From: Litorivivens sp041619575
GTDB lineage: Bacteria; Pseudomonadota; Gammaproteobacteria; Pseudomonadales; Spongiibacteraceae
Length of the DNA stretch: 7,501 bases
NCBI GenBank assembly: GCA_041619575.1
Contig: JBFKDP010000201.1
Coordinates: 1-7,501 of the forward strand
Direction of reading: 5' to 3'
The notes under the pieces were generated by a model. That model saw nothing but the letters and a program-made list of their open reading frames with translations, searched no databases and was not told where the DNA came from. The first letter of the stretch is position 1. Every line of letters starts with the position of its first letter. A program made the position numbers and the translations under genes. Of the stretch, positions 1-6,567 are shown one piece after another.

Positions 1-1788
1 ACCCTGCGCCCGCAACTGTCGAGCTGCTACCTGACCACCGTGCCCGACAACTTGCACGGCATCTACGGTGCCATTCAGGACAACGCCATGCTGTCCAAGT
101 GGGCCGGCGGTCTGGGCAACGACTGGACACCCGTACGCGCACTGGGCTCCTACATTAAAGGCACCAACGGTAAGTCACAGGGTGTTGTGCCCTTCCTGAA
201 AGTAGTGAACGACACCGCCGTTGCCGTTAATCAGGGCGGTAAGCGCAAGGGCGCCGTGTGTGCCTATCTGGAAACCTGGCACCTGGATATCGAAGAGTTT
301 CTGGAGCTGCGTAAAAATACCGGTGACGACCGTCGCCGTACCCACGACATGAACAGCGCCAACTGGGTACCAGACCTGTTTATGAAGCGCGTCTTCCAGG
401 ACGGCCAGTGGACACTGTTCTCGCCCAGCAATACCCCCGATCTGCACGACCTCTACGGCAAGGCCTTTGAAGAGCGCTACGAAGAATACGAGCGCATGAC
501 CGAAACCGGCGAGCTGAAACTGTTCAAGCGTGTTAAAGCGGCAGACCTGTGGCGCAAAATGCTGTCCATGCTGTTTGAAACCGGCCACCCCTGGATCACC
601 TTTAAAGATCCCTGCAACCTGCGCAGCCCGCAGCAGCATGCCGGTGTCGTACACTCGTCCAACCTGTGTACCGAAATTACACTGAATACCAATAACGAAG
701 AGATTGCCGTGTGCAACCTGGGCAGCGTTAACCTTGCCCAGCACACCGACGAAAATGGTCTGGATCACGCCAAACTGGCCAAGACCATCAAAACCGCCGT
801 GCGCATGCTCGACAACGTTATCGACATCAACTACTACTCGGTGCCGCAGGCGAAAAACTCCAACCTCAAGCACCGTCCGGTGGGTCTGGGCATCATGGGC
901 TTTCAGGATGCGCTCTACAAACAGCACATCGCCTACGCCTCTGACAGCGCAGTCAACTTTGCCGACCGCTCCATGGAAGCTGTCAGCTACTACGCCATTC
1001 AAGCCTCCAGCGATCTGGCGGTTGAGCGCGGCAAATACCAGAGCTACGAAGGCTCACTGTGGAGCCAGGGCATTCTGCCCATCGACTCACTCAGCAAACT
1101 GATTGACGAGCGCGGCGCGGAATACATCGAAGTGGATCGCACCGAAACACTCGACTGGAAAGCCCTGCGCAATAAAGTACTGGCCGACGGTATGCGTAAC
1201 TCCAACGTGATGGCCATTGCGCCCACGGCAACCATTGCCAATATCACCGGGGTTTCACAGTCGATTGAGCCCACTTACCAGAACCTCTACGTGAAATCGA
1301 ACCTCTCCGGCGAATTCACCGTGGTCAACCCCTATCTGGTTCGCGACCTGAAAGCGCGCGGCCTGTGGGACAGCGTAATGGTCAACGACCTGAAGTACTA
1401 CGAAGGCTCAGTACAGAAGATCGATCGCATTCCGGACGACCTCAAAGCCATGTACGCCACGGCCTTCGAAGTAGAGCCGCGCTGGCTGGTAGACGCCGCC
1501 TCGCGCCGTCAAAAATGGATTGACCAGGCCCAGTCGCTCAACCTGTACATAGCCGGTGCGTCTGGCAAGAAACTGGACATTACCTATCGCATGGCGTGGT
1601 TCCGTGGCCTCAAAACCACTTACTACCTCCGTGCACTGGCCGCCACCTCTACCGAGAAATCCACGGTAGATCAGGGCACCCTCAATAAGGTTTCATCCAA
1701 AGCCGCCGCCCCGGCAGCCGCGCCCAGCGCAGCACCGGTACCGCAGGCCTGCTCACTGGATGACCCCGATTGCGAGGCCTGCCAGTAA
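1..1788 (+). CDS. nrdA: Ribonucleoside-diphosphate reductase, class Ia, alpha subunit (5' end outside window)
   Basis: Catalytic subunit of aerobic ribonucleotide reductase: it reduces ribonucleoside diphosphates to deoxy forms in the cytoplasm together with NrdB. The frame is open from base 1, so about 200 N-terminal residues, including any ATP-cone, lie upstream; the GTG at 40 is internal. Visible landmarks are the first redox cysteine in LSSCYL (codon 25), the radical motif NLCTE (codons 661-673: Asn, thiyl-radical Cys at 667, Glu), the second redox cysteine in AVCNLG (codon 712), the phosphate-binding stretch around APTATIANI...SIEP (about 1219-1270), the Tyr pair of the radical-transfer path in KTTYYLR (1621-1626), and a C-terminal CSLDDPDCEACQ tail carrying the shuttle CxxC. 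The 15-residue gap between the radical cysteine and the second redox cysteine equals human RRM1 (C429-C444), not E. coli (C439-C462). An Ala/Pro-rich segment (about 1700-1746) tethers the tail. It is followed by nrdB, surely the same operon. Stop is TAA. Confidence 0.97.
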   Translation, partial: TLRPQLSSCYLTTVPDNLHGIYGAIQDNAMLSKWAGGLGNDWTPVRALGSYIKGTNGKSQGVVPFLKVVNDTAVAVNQGGKRKGAVCAYLETWHLDIEEFLELRKNTGDDRRRTHDMNSANWVPDLFMKRVFQDGQWTLFSPSNTPDLHDLYGKAFEERYEEYERMTETGELKLFKRVKAADLWRKMLSMLFETGHPWITFKDPCNLRSPQQHAGVVHSSNLCTEITLNTNNEEIAVCNLGSVNLAQHTDENGLDHAKLAKTIKTAVRMLDNVIDINYYSVPQAKNSNLKHRPVGLGIMGFQDALYKQHIAYASDSAVNFADRSMEAVSYYAIQASSDLAVERGKYQSYEGSLWSQGILPIDSLSKLIDERGAEYIEVDRTETLDWKALRNKVLADGMRNSNVMAIAPTATIANITGVSQSIEPTYQNLYVKSNLSGEFTVVNPYLVRDLKARGLWDSVMVNDLKYYEGSVQKIDRIPDDLKAMYATAFEVEPRWLVDAASRRQKWIDQAQSLNLYIAGASGKKLDITYRMAWFRGLKTTYYLRALAATSTEKSTVDQGTLNKVSSKAAAPAAAPSAAPVPQACSLDDPDCEACQ

Positions 1789-1835
1789 GCGTTACAGGGC
1801 ATTCGCGAAGCGAGTGCCCTTCTGCGTTTAACGCA
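1789..1835 (+). promoter_or_regulatory. Hairpin between nrdA and nrdB
   Basis: Directly after the nrdA stop an 11-bp stem forms between 1796-1806 (AGGGCATTCGC) and 1810-1820 (GCGAGTGCCCT) with a GAA loop and one G-U pair. The flanks GCGTTA (1789-1794) and TAACGC (1829-1834) can lengthen it. Alternatively TGCGT/ACGCA (1823-1827 with 1831-1835) forms its own small hairpin. No T-run follows, so it is unlikely to be a full intrinsic terminator. A role in mRNA stability or in setting the nrdA:nrdB ratio is inference. Confidence 0.6.
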
Positions 1836-1926
1836 ACGAATTGAACTTGAAGAGCAGTACCCGTTCAAACATAACAAGAGCAAGTGAGGTGGGTATCAAT
1901 GCAACAAACTAATACGGTAAAGAACC

Positions 1927-1932
1927 AAGGGA
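1927..1932 (+). promoter_or_regulatory. Ribosome binding site that sets the nrdB start
   Basis: AAGGGA lies 5 bases before the ATG at 1938, which begins MLSWDEY, the kind of start expected for NrdB of this clade. A competing site, GAGGTGGG at 1885-1892, would serve an ATG at 1899 and add 13 residues (MQQTNTVKNQGNT); the frame is also open from a GTG at 1884. I prefer 1938 because the 13 extra residues show no NrdB-like character. Confidence 0.5.
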
Positions 1933-1937
1933 ACACG

Positions 1938-3281
1938 ATGTTAAGCTGGGACGAATACAACTCCGACGAGGCTCTGGAAGCCCTCACTTCAAAACCGAAA
2001 ATGCCGCCGCCCCCACCACCGGCTGCAGAACCTGCGCAAACAGCCGCGCAAGAACCGGCTCCCGCAGCCTACGCAGAACCTGCACCGGCTCCTGAAGCCG
2101 CTCCGGCCAGCGTGGCACCGACCCCTGTGGCACCCACAAACGTGGCACCGACCGAAGCAGAAGGCGAAGAAGTCATTGCCGATGAATCACTGCAGGCCCG
2201 CGCCGAAAAGGCCCTCGAAGAACTCGACGTAGCTGCCGGCCTTGAAGAACTGGATATGGGTGCAGCCCGCATTGAAGTAGACGACAAGCGCATCATCAAC
2301 TGCCGCGCCGACGTCAACCAGCTGGTGCCCTTCAAATACGACTGGGCCTGGCAGAAATATCTCGACGGCTGCGCCAACCACTGGATGCCGCAAGAAGTGA
2401 ACATGTCGGCCGACGTCGCCCTGTGGAAAAATCCGGAAGGCCTCACCGAAGACGAGCGTCGCATTGTTATGCGTTCGCTGGGCTACTTCTCAACGGCAGA
2501 CTCACTGGTCGCCAACAACCTGGTGCTGGCCGCTTACCGCCACATCACCAACCCCGAGTGCCGCCAGTACCTGCTGCGCCAGTCTTTTGAAGAAGCCATT
2601 CACACCCACGCCTACCAGTACTGCGTTGAGTCTCTGGGCATGGACGAAGGTGAAGTCTTCAATATGTACCGCGAGCTGCCCTCCATTGCCAAAAAAGCGG
2701 CCTGGAGCCTCAAGCACACTGCAGCCTTGAGCGACCCCACCTTCAAAACCGGCACCCCCGAGGCTGACCAGGAATTGCTGCGCAACCTGATCGGCTTCTA
2801 CGCGGTCACCGAAGGCGTGTTCTTCTACTGCGGCTTTACCCAGATTCTCTCCATGGGCCGCCGCAACAAAATGACCGGTGTCGCCGAGCAGTTCCAGTAC
2901 ATCCTGCGCGACGAATCCATGCACCTGAACTTCGGCATCGACCTGATCAACCAGATCAAACTGGAAAACCCCCACCTCTGGACCGAAAAATTCCAGCAGG
3001 AAGTGGCCCAGATGATTGTGGAAGGCACCCAGCTCGAAATCGAATATGCCCGCGACTCCATGCCGCGCGGTGTACTGGGCATGAACGCAGGGATGATGGA
3101 ACAATACCTGCACTTTATAGCCAACCGCCGCCTGAACCAGCTCGGCCTCAAGGAGCAATTCCCCGGCGCGCAAAACCCCTTCCCGTGGATGAGCGAGATT
3201 ATGGATTTGCGTAAGGAGAAGAACTTCTTTGAGACGCGGGTTATTGAGTATCAAACGGGTGGCGCGCTTAGCTGGGAATAA
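1938..3281 (+). CDS. nrdB: Ribonucleoside-diphosphate reductase, class Ia, beta (radical-generating) subunit
   Basis: Houses the diiron-tyrosyl radical cofactor that starts catalysis in NrdA. All metal ligands are visible (447-residue numbering): Asp188 in STADS, Glu219 and His222 in EEAIH, the radical Tyr226 four residues after that His, Glu292 in VTEGV, and Glu326 and His329 in DESMH. The intervals Asp-Glu-His-Tyr (31, 3, 4) match human RRM2 (D138, E169, H172, Y176). The C-terminus RVIEYQTGGALSWE is the peptide expected to dock onto NrdA. At 447 residues it is longer than E. coli NrdB (376) because residues about 20-75 are a low-complexity Pro/Ala/Glu tract with six prolines in a row (23-28) and three VAPT units (59-72), followed by an acidic, probably helical segment. 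The ferritin-like core begins near residue 110. It lies 149 bases after nrdA, and a terminator follows. The start could instead be 1899 or 1884; the family assignment is very secure. Confidence 0.96.
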   Translation: MLSWDEYNSDEALEALTSKPKMPPPPPPAAEPAQTAAQEPAPAAYAEPAPAPEAAPASVAPTPVAPTNVAPTEAEGEEVIADESLQARAEKALEELDVAAGLEELDMGAARIEVDDKRIINCRADVNQLVPFKYDWAWQKYLDGCANHWMPQEVNMSADVALWKNPEGLTEDERRIVMRSLGYFSTADSLVANNLVLAAYRHITNPECRQYLLRQSFEEAIHTHAYQYCVESLGMDEGEVFNMYRELPSIAKKAAWSLKHTAALSDPTFKTGTPEADQELLRNLIGFYAVTEGVFFYCGFTQILSMGRRNKMTGVAEQFQYILRDESMHLNFGIDLINQIKLENPHLWTEKFQQEVAQMIVEGTQLEIEYARDSMPRGVLGMNAGMMEQYLHFIANRRLNQLGLKEQFPGAQNPFPWMSEIMDLRKEKNFFETRVIEYQTGGALSWE

Positions 3282-3293
3282 AAATCGCGCCGT

Positions 3294-3319
3294 CGATATT
3301 ATGGATTTGCGTGAAGAGA
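3294..3319 (+). repeat. Degenerate copy of the nrdB 3' coding end
   Basis: Positions 3294-3319 match 3194-3219 inside nrdB at 23 of 26 bases, at an offset of exactly 100, including an unbroken ATTATGGATTTGCGT core. The original encodes EIMDLRKEK near the NrdB C-terminus; the copy would read DIMDLREEI but lies beyond the nrdB stop and in another frame. It looks like the remnant of a partial tail duplication or of a recombination event that replaced the end of the gene. Confidence 0.7.
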
Positions 3320-3336
3320 TTGTGTCACTAAAGATG

Positions 3337-3367
3337 AGAAGGCCCTTACTTATAGGAAGGGCCTTTT
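3337..3367 (+). terminator. Rho-independent terminator of nrdAB
   Basis: A perfect 9-bp stem, AAGGCCCTT (3339-3347) with AAGGGCCTT (3357-3365), encloses a 9-base loop and runs into TTTT (3364-3367). G-U and A-U pairs may extend the base of the stem. It lies 56 bases after the nrdB stop, the expected place for the end of the operon. The A-rich 5' side is weak, so termination in the opposite direction is less certain. Confidence 0.85.
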
Positions 3368-3521
3368 AAGTGGAAGCACCCACTCGCACTCTGATGCGCG
3401 CCGCCAAAACGATAAAAAAAACACTGGCACCTACAACCAACCACACGACAAGCGGCTCTGACAGAGTTCCCACATGCCGCCCTAGCCACGTAATACTGTA
3501 ATCCCAGATTTTCCGAAAAAG
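3366..3521 (-). other. Possible relic reading frame with a membrane segment
   Basis: On the minus strand 51 codons are open from 3521 to a TAA at 3366-3368. They contain a strongly hydrophobic run (residues about 24-41, LVVWLVVGASVFFIVLAA) followed by RIRVRVG, which resembles a C-terminal transmembrane helix with a basic cytoplasmic end. There is no good start codon or ribosome site, and a TAG at 3522-3524 blocks the frame upstream. It may be the 3' end of a decayed membrane protein gene that once converged on nrdB, or chance. I do not recognise a family. Confidence 0.2.
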
Positions 3522-3673
3522 CTACTGGTAAAATTGCGATTCCTTTCCAAAAATCTCGGACGATGCTGTGTAGTAGCGGGAGATTCGAGACACACAGACC
3601 AAACATTGACACTCCGAGGAAAGGCCGAGAGAACATGATCGGCACGAACCTGACTAGCGACTTACTCTGTAGG

Positions 3674-3688
3674 GCGCTATTCCCGCTA
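3674..3688 (+). repeat. 15-base repeated word, copy 1
   Basis: GCGCTATTCCCGCTA occurs here and again, same strand, at 6568-6582. Internally it is CGCTA-TTCC-CGCTA. This copy is embedded in the loop and arm of the AGGGCG/CGCCCT inverted repeat. Both copies are in non-coding DNA upstream of a plus-strand gene for an exported protein. Function unknown. Confidence 0.5.
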
Positions 3689-3882
3689 CGCCCTCTCGCA
3701 TTATGGCAGGGTCAAACTACCCAGCAGAATCGCCCCGGAAACAATCAGGCCTATGCCGTTACTCGCCGCCGCAAATGCCATGTGAGATTCGAACGGTCGC
3801 CATGGAGCTGTTCAAACACACCCTGCAAAAAATGAGACGAGGATCGCAGTTCCGGAAAATCAGATCGTCGGCGATTCGCTTC

Positions 3883-3915
3883 GGTCAAGTTCCCGACATT
3901 CAGGTCAAGACCCGG
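3883..3915 (+). promoter_or_regulatory. Candidate operator: direct repeat upstream of the protease gene
   Basis: GGTCAAG occurs at 3883-3889 and 3903-3909, two helical turns apart; the 13-base units match at 10 positions (each continues with CC and G). It ends 47 bases before the protease ATG. Direct repeats spaced by about 20 bp on one DNA face suit an AraC-type dimer or a response regulator, but binding by the nearby AraC protein is inference only. No clear -35/-10 pair was identified. Confidence 0.3.
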
Positions 3916-3962
3916 CCCGCCGCAGTTTCTAGAGTGTACGAAAAATCAGCGAGGATTGCGCT

Positions 3963-4655
3963 ATGTTAAAGAAACTGCTTATTTTGGCCGCTTTGGCACT
4001 CCCATTCTCTGCCAACGCGCAGCCCATTGAAGTGGGTGACATTCCTGCCTGTACGTCTGCTACACCGGCAGCAGTGGCATTGACCAATACCCCGGCCACT
4101 CTCAACGTTCGTATTTTGCTTGACGGTATCAATGAGCAGCGTGGTCAGGACATTATGGAGCGCGCAGCTGATGCCTATACACCCCTGGGCATCACCGTCG
4201 TCAGCAGCTATGAGTCTGTGAACTTCTTCGGCGCAGACGCTGGCGCCTTGATCGAAGAAGCAAAAATACACTACGGCGGTATGCGTCCGGCAGGCACAGA
4301 CATTGTCTATGTGCTCACCACCAAGAATATGGGGAGTCTGGCAGGGTTGGCAGACTGCATTGGCGGTGTGAAATACGCTGATCGCGCCTTTGGTGTTGGT
4401 ACGGCACTGGACTCTGACCCCATTGATCTGGGCCTATACACCCTCTTTGTCGAAGGCGCAGCTAAAGTAACTGCCCACGAAATAGGCCATCTGATGGGTG
4501 CCCATCACCACTACGCCAATTGTGTGGAGGGCGCGCTGGCCTTCGAAGGCGGCCCCTGCACGACGATGTTCAACGCGGCAGGCTTCGACAACATGGGATT
4601 CTCGCTGCTGAACGGCATCGTTATACGCGGCCACGCACAGGCCTATGCCCAGTAG
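3963..4655 (+). CDS. Secreted metzincin-type zinc metalloprotease, reprolysin-like
   Basis: Predicted exported zinc endopeptidase of 230 residues. A Sec signal peptide is clear: KK at 3-4, a hydrophobic core, and an ANA-Q cleavage site after residue 19. The metzincin zinc site HEIGHLMGAHH begins at His172: ligands His172, His176 and His182, catalytic base Glu173, and the conserved Gly179. A candidate Met-turn is Met202 in CTTM. Cys187 and Cys199 flank the segment between zinc site and Met-turn, and Cys30 and Cys132 complete an even set, consistent with disulfides in an exported protein. The middle region (about 45-125) fits the alpha/beta N-terminal half of M12B-like catalytic domains. No propeptide, C-terminal binding domain or sorting signal is visible, so it appears to be a bare catalytic domain. 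The start is supported by GAGGA at 3951-3955, 7 bases upstream. It is a single gene, convergent with the AraC gene. Substrate unknown; the exact MEROPS family is uncertain. Confidence 0.85.
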   Translation: MLKKLLILAALALPFSANAQPIEVGDIPACTSATPAAVALTNTPATLNVRILLDGINEQRGQDIMERAADAYTPLGITVVSSYESVNFFGADAGALIEEAKIHYGGMRPAGTDIVYVLTTKNMGSLAGLADCIGGVKYADRAFGVGTALDSDPIDLGLYTLFVEGAAKVTAHEIGHLMGAHHHYANCVEGALAFEGGPCTTMFNAAGFDNMGFSLLNGIVIRGHAQAYAQ

Positions 4656-4665
4656 AACGCGACAT

Positions 4666-4709
4666 CGGCGCCGCGGTTGCCTGCTAGCTCAGCAGTCGCC
4701 GCCGCGCCG
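4666..4709. other. Long imperfect hairpin between convergent genes
   Basis: 4666-4685 pairs with 4691-4709 around a 5-base loop, about 17 pairs with two mismatches and one bulge, very GC-rich at the base. It starts 11 bases after the protease stop and covers the last codons (RRRLLS) of the AraC gene on the other strand. Neither side has a T-run, so it is not a classic terminator, but it could impede transcription or protect 3' ends in both directions. Confidence 0.45.
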
Positions 4710-5715
4710 TTCCCGGCGCTTCGCCGGTCCAACGCTTGTACGCGCGATGAAAGGCGCTCTGTTCAGAAAAACCCAGCAGTACCGCTACTTCGACCAGGCT
4801 TAATTCAGGATCGGCAATATAAACATCAGCCAGTGCCTGCCTACGTTCCTCTACCAAACCCCGGAAGTTCATCCCGCAATCGGCTAGTTTCCGTCGAAGC
4901 TGACCCTGTGGCATTCCCAATGCACCGGCGATATTTGCCAGACCCGGCTGCCCGTTCGGCAGGGATGTCGTTATCGCTCGCTTACAGTCCAGCAGCCAAA
5001 CCGGCTCGTGCGGCTCTCCAAGGGCTTTGAGTTGTTGCTCACAGACGCGATCAAGAGCCTGCAAAGTGACTGGGTCGGGCGAGCGCAGCTCCCACGCCAA
5101 GACGCCAGCATCGCATGCCAAGAGATCCACGGGCGCATCAAAGCGCACCTCGCAGCGAAAAAACGCTTCGAGCACGCCGGGACTTTCCGGGGCCTTGTGA
5201 CGAAACCAGACGCGCGTAGGAAATACTTCTCGCCCGGTAAAATGCGGTATCAAGCTCTGGGTCACTGCAAAATTTAGCTCGGCGTGATGCCGGCTAAGAG
5301 GGATGTTTTCAGGCAACCTGGAGCACCATCTCATCACCACTTCATTGCCGCTCAATTCCAGATCATCATAAAAGGCATCGATGATCAGTGCGTTATAGCG
5401 CACCATGCGCGGCAAGAGTTCCTGCACGGTACTGCAAGCCATCTGCGCTAATCCGCTGGTGCCGAGATGCCCCAACCGAGCGGTGGCGCCTACTTTCAGA
5501 CCAATATTCGGTTCGTTAAGTACTTTGGAGAGACAGTCCAACAGCGACGAGTACGACGCAAAGTCAACGCGGGCATCAGGTTGACTCAGGATTGACAGTT
5601 CAAGATTGCAACGGCCACACAACTCAGGCAATGAGAGTCCGTGCGCTGCTGCGTAATCCGTCAGCAAACGGAGGTAATGTGTAGATACCGTAAATCGATC
5701 TGACTGCCTGCTCAT
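4684..5715 (-). CDS. AraC-family transcriptional regulator (OruR/ArgR-like type)
   Basis: DNA-binding regulator of 343 residues. The N-terminal two thirds (about 15-200), starting YLRLLTDYAAAHGLSLPELC, matches the Arabinose_bd-type ligand-sensing domain of the OruR/ArgR-like AraC group. The C-terminal domain (about 255-340) has the two AraC helix-turn-helices: first around LANIAGALGMPQGQLRRKL, then LSLVEVAVLLGFSEQSAFHRAYKRWTGEAPG, where GFSEQSAFHRAYKRWTG is the family signature. The start is the ATG at 5713-5715; a TTG just before it would add one residue. The upstream ribosome site is weak. It converges with the protease gene and lies 171 bases downstream of the TonB receptor relic on the same strand, so it may have been co-transcribed with or controlled that receptor. 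The effector is unknown. Intact, no frame damage seen. Confidence 0.92.
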   Translation of the reverse strand: MSRQSDRFTVSTHYLRLLTDYAAAHGLSLPELCGRCNLELSILSQPDARVDFASYSSLLDCLSKVLNEPNIGLKVGATARLGHLGTSGLAQMACSTVQELLPRMVRYNALIIDAFYDDLELSGNEVVMRWCSRLPENIPLSRHHAELNFAVTQSLIPHFTGREVFPTRVWFRHKAPESPGVLEAFFRCEVRFDAPVDLLACDAGVLAWELRSPDPVTLQALDRVCEQQLKALGEPHEPVWLLDCKRAITTSLPNGQPGLANIAGALGMPQGQLRRKLADCGMNFRGLVEERRQALADVYIADPELSLVEVAVLLGFSEQSAFHRAYKRWTGEAPGTARRRLLS

Positions 5716-5886
5716 CAATGAATCCGAATCTCAACCCCAGAGTGCCACAGCAAGTGCGTTTAAGAGTGCGATAGCAATGGCCTGTAGTACATCTAACGAT
5801 GCTATGTGTCGCGACTATCTCACGGCTGCGGCTGCAATTCTGCTGACAGGGGCACAGAATGTGCTATCAAAACCGAGCCAATTTCG

Positions 5887-6542
5887 CTACCACCAACGCA
5901 TCCTGAATTCAGCCGAATAAGTACGCGGCAGGTCTCGGGCGGAAAAGTGGTTCCCACCGAACAACGGCAGGTCACCATTCTCAAGGTAGACAACTTCATC
6001 GGTCAGATTTCGACCAAAGAACATCAGACTCCAGCTGTCATCTTCTGCCCGCAAGCCCAGCTGCGTATCGATCTGGGTAAAGGCCTCCTGACTATCAATC
6101 GGGTCGAGATCCAAGTTCAAAAAAAGCCATTCTGATGCATCGCGTTGACACCCGTCACGACGCGTGACCGGCCAATCCAACACACCAAAGTGGTACTGAG
6201 TACCCAGGGCACCGTTCCAACCTGGCGCGCGCGCCAGAGTTTGCCCAGTAAGGTCCTGTTTACATTGACCGTCCTCTTCGCGCTCGCAGGGATTGGGACC
6301 CGCCGTCACCATCTGACCAGCAGGGACCGTCCCTATAAGCGGTGTATTCAGCTTTCGTATAGCCCGCCGAAAAAGGTCACTAAGTGATTCTCGGAAAGCA
6401 TCAGCATGCTGTCCATTTCTAGGCCAGGTGTGCGTACCGATGCCCCATTGCCCACGCAAAATGCGGCACCACTGACCAGCCCCACTTGGAGCTTGTCATA
6501 GTCGATATCAAACAAGCCGATATTCAAATGTAATCCCGCCAT
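5887..6542 (-). pseudogene. TonB-dependent outer-membrane receptor, 3' remnant, truncated and frameshifted
   Basis: Only the C-terminal beta-barrel strands of a TonB-dependent receptor remain, roughly 215 of an expected 700 or more residues. Reading down from 6542, the first frame gives LHLNIGLFDIDYDKLQVG...GNGASVRTPGLEMDS...LVTFFGGLYES, a typical late-barrel segment, then stops at 6348. The homology continues in another frame: NPCEREEDGQCKQDLTGQTLARAPGWNGALG, then DLDPIDSQEAFTQ, then WSLMFFGRNLTDE and the terminal PRTYSAEFRMRWW, ending in the aromatic residue required for barrel assembly, with stop at 5887. The frame change is near 6350-6360. Upstream of 6542 no further barrel sequence is clear, although KWRD in another frame at about 6539-6550 might be a few more eroded residues. 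Plug domain, TonB box and signal peptide are all missing, so no functional receptor can be made. The intact parent probably imported an organic nutrient; ligand unknown. Confidence 0.85.
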
Positions 6543-6567
6543 TTACACTTCTCTGACTACGCTCGCA

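Larger units (their letters stand above)
3372..3950. other. About 580 bases without a convincing gene
   Basis: The open frames here are short, lack recognisable domains, and mostly lack good ribosome sites. The best candidate is a 66-codon plus-strand frame from the ATG at 3635 (after GAGGAAAGG) to 3835; its product is Arg-rich with three cysteines near the end, and no family is apparent. An inverted repeat AGGGCG (3671-3676) / CGCCCT (3689-3694) and a short GGGT/ACCC stem (3709-3712, 3719-3722) are present. The rest looks like eroded sequence plus the upstream control region of the protease gene. Confidence 0.5.

Noticed and set aside
175..1002. Long minus-strand frame inside nrdA
   Set aside because: It lies wholly opposite clearly conserved NrdA coding sequence; a GC-rich antisense shadow.
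1786..1887. In-frame continuation of nrdA for 32 codons past its TAA to a TGA
   Set aside because: The NrdA protein is complete at its CxxC tail before the TAA, and an open run of 32 codons is common by chance. No readthrough signal was recognised.
2502..3254. 250-codon minus-strand frame inside nrdB
   Set aside because: Antisense to the diiron-ligand region of NrdB; no independent domain seen.
3781..3795. GATTCGAAC resembling a tRNA T-arm
   Set aside because: No matching stem, acceptor arm or anticodon arm around it on either strand.
3635..3835. 66-codon plus-strand frame with a possible ribosome site (GAGGAAAGG)
   Set aside because: No recognisable domain, composition unlike the neighbouring genes, and no clear promoter; kept only as a mention in the intergenic entry.
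3703..3969. 88-codon plus-strand frame overlapping the protease start
   Set aside because: No ribosome site and no family resemblance; it overlaps the well-supported protease start region and the candidate operator.
5852..5864. Small hairpin GCACA-GAA-TGTGC between the receptor relic and the AraC gene
   Set aside because: Only 5 bp and no T-run in either direction; too weak to call a terminator.
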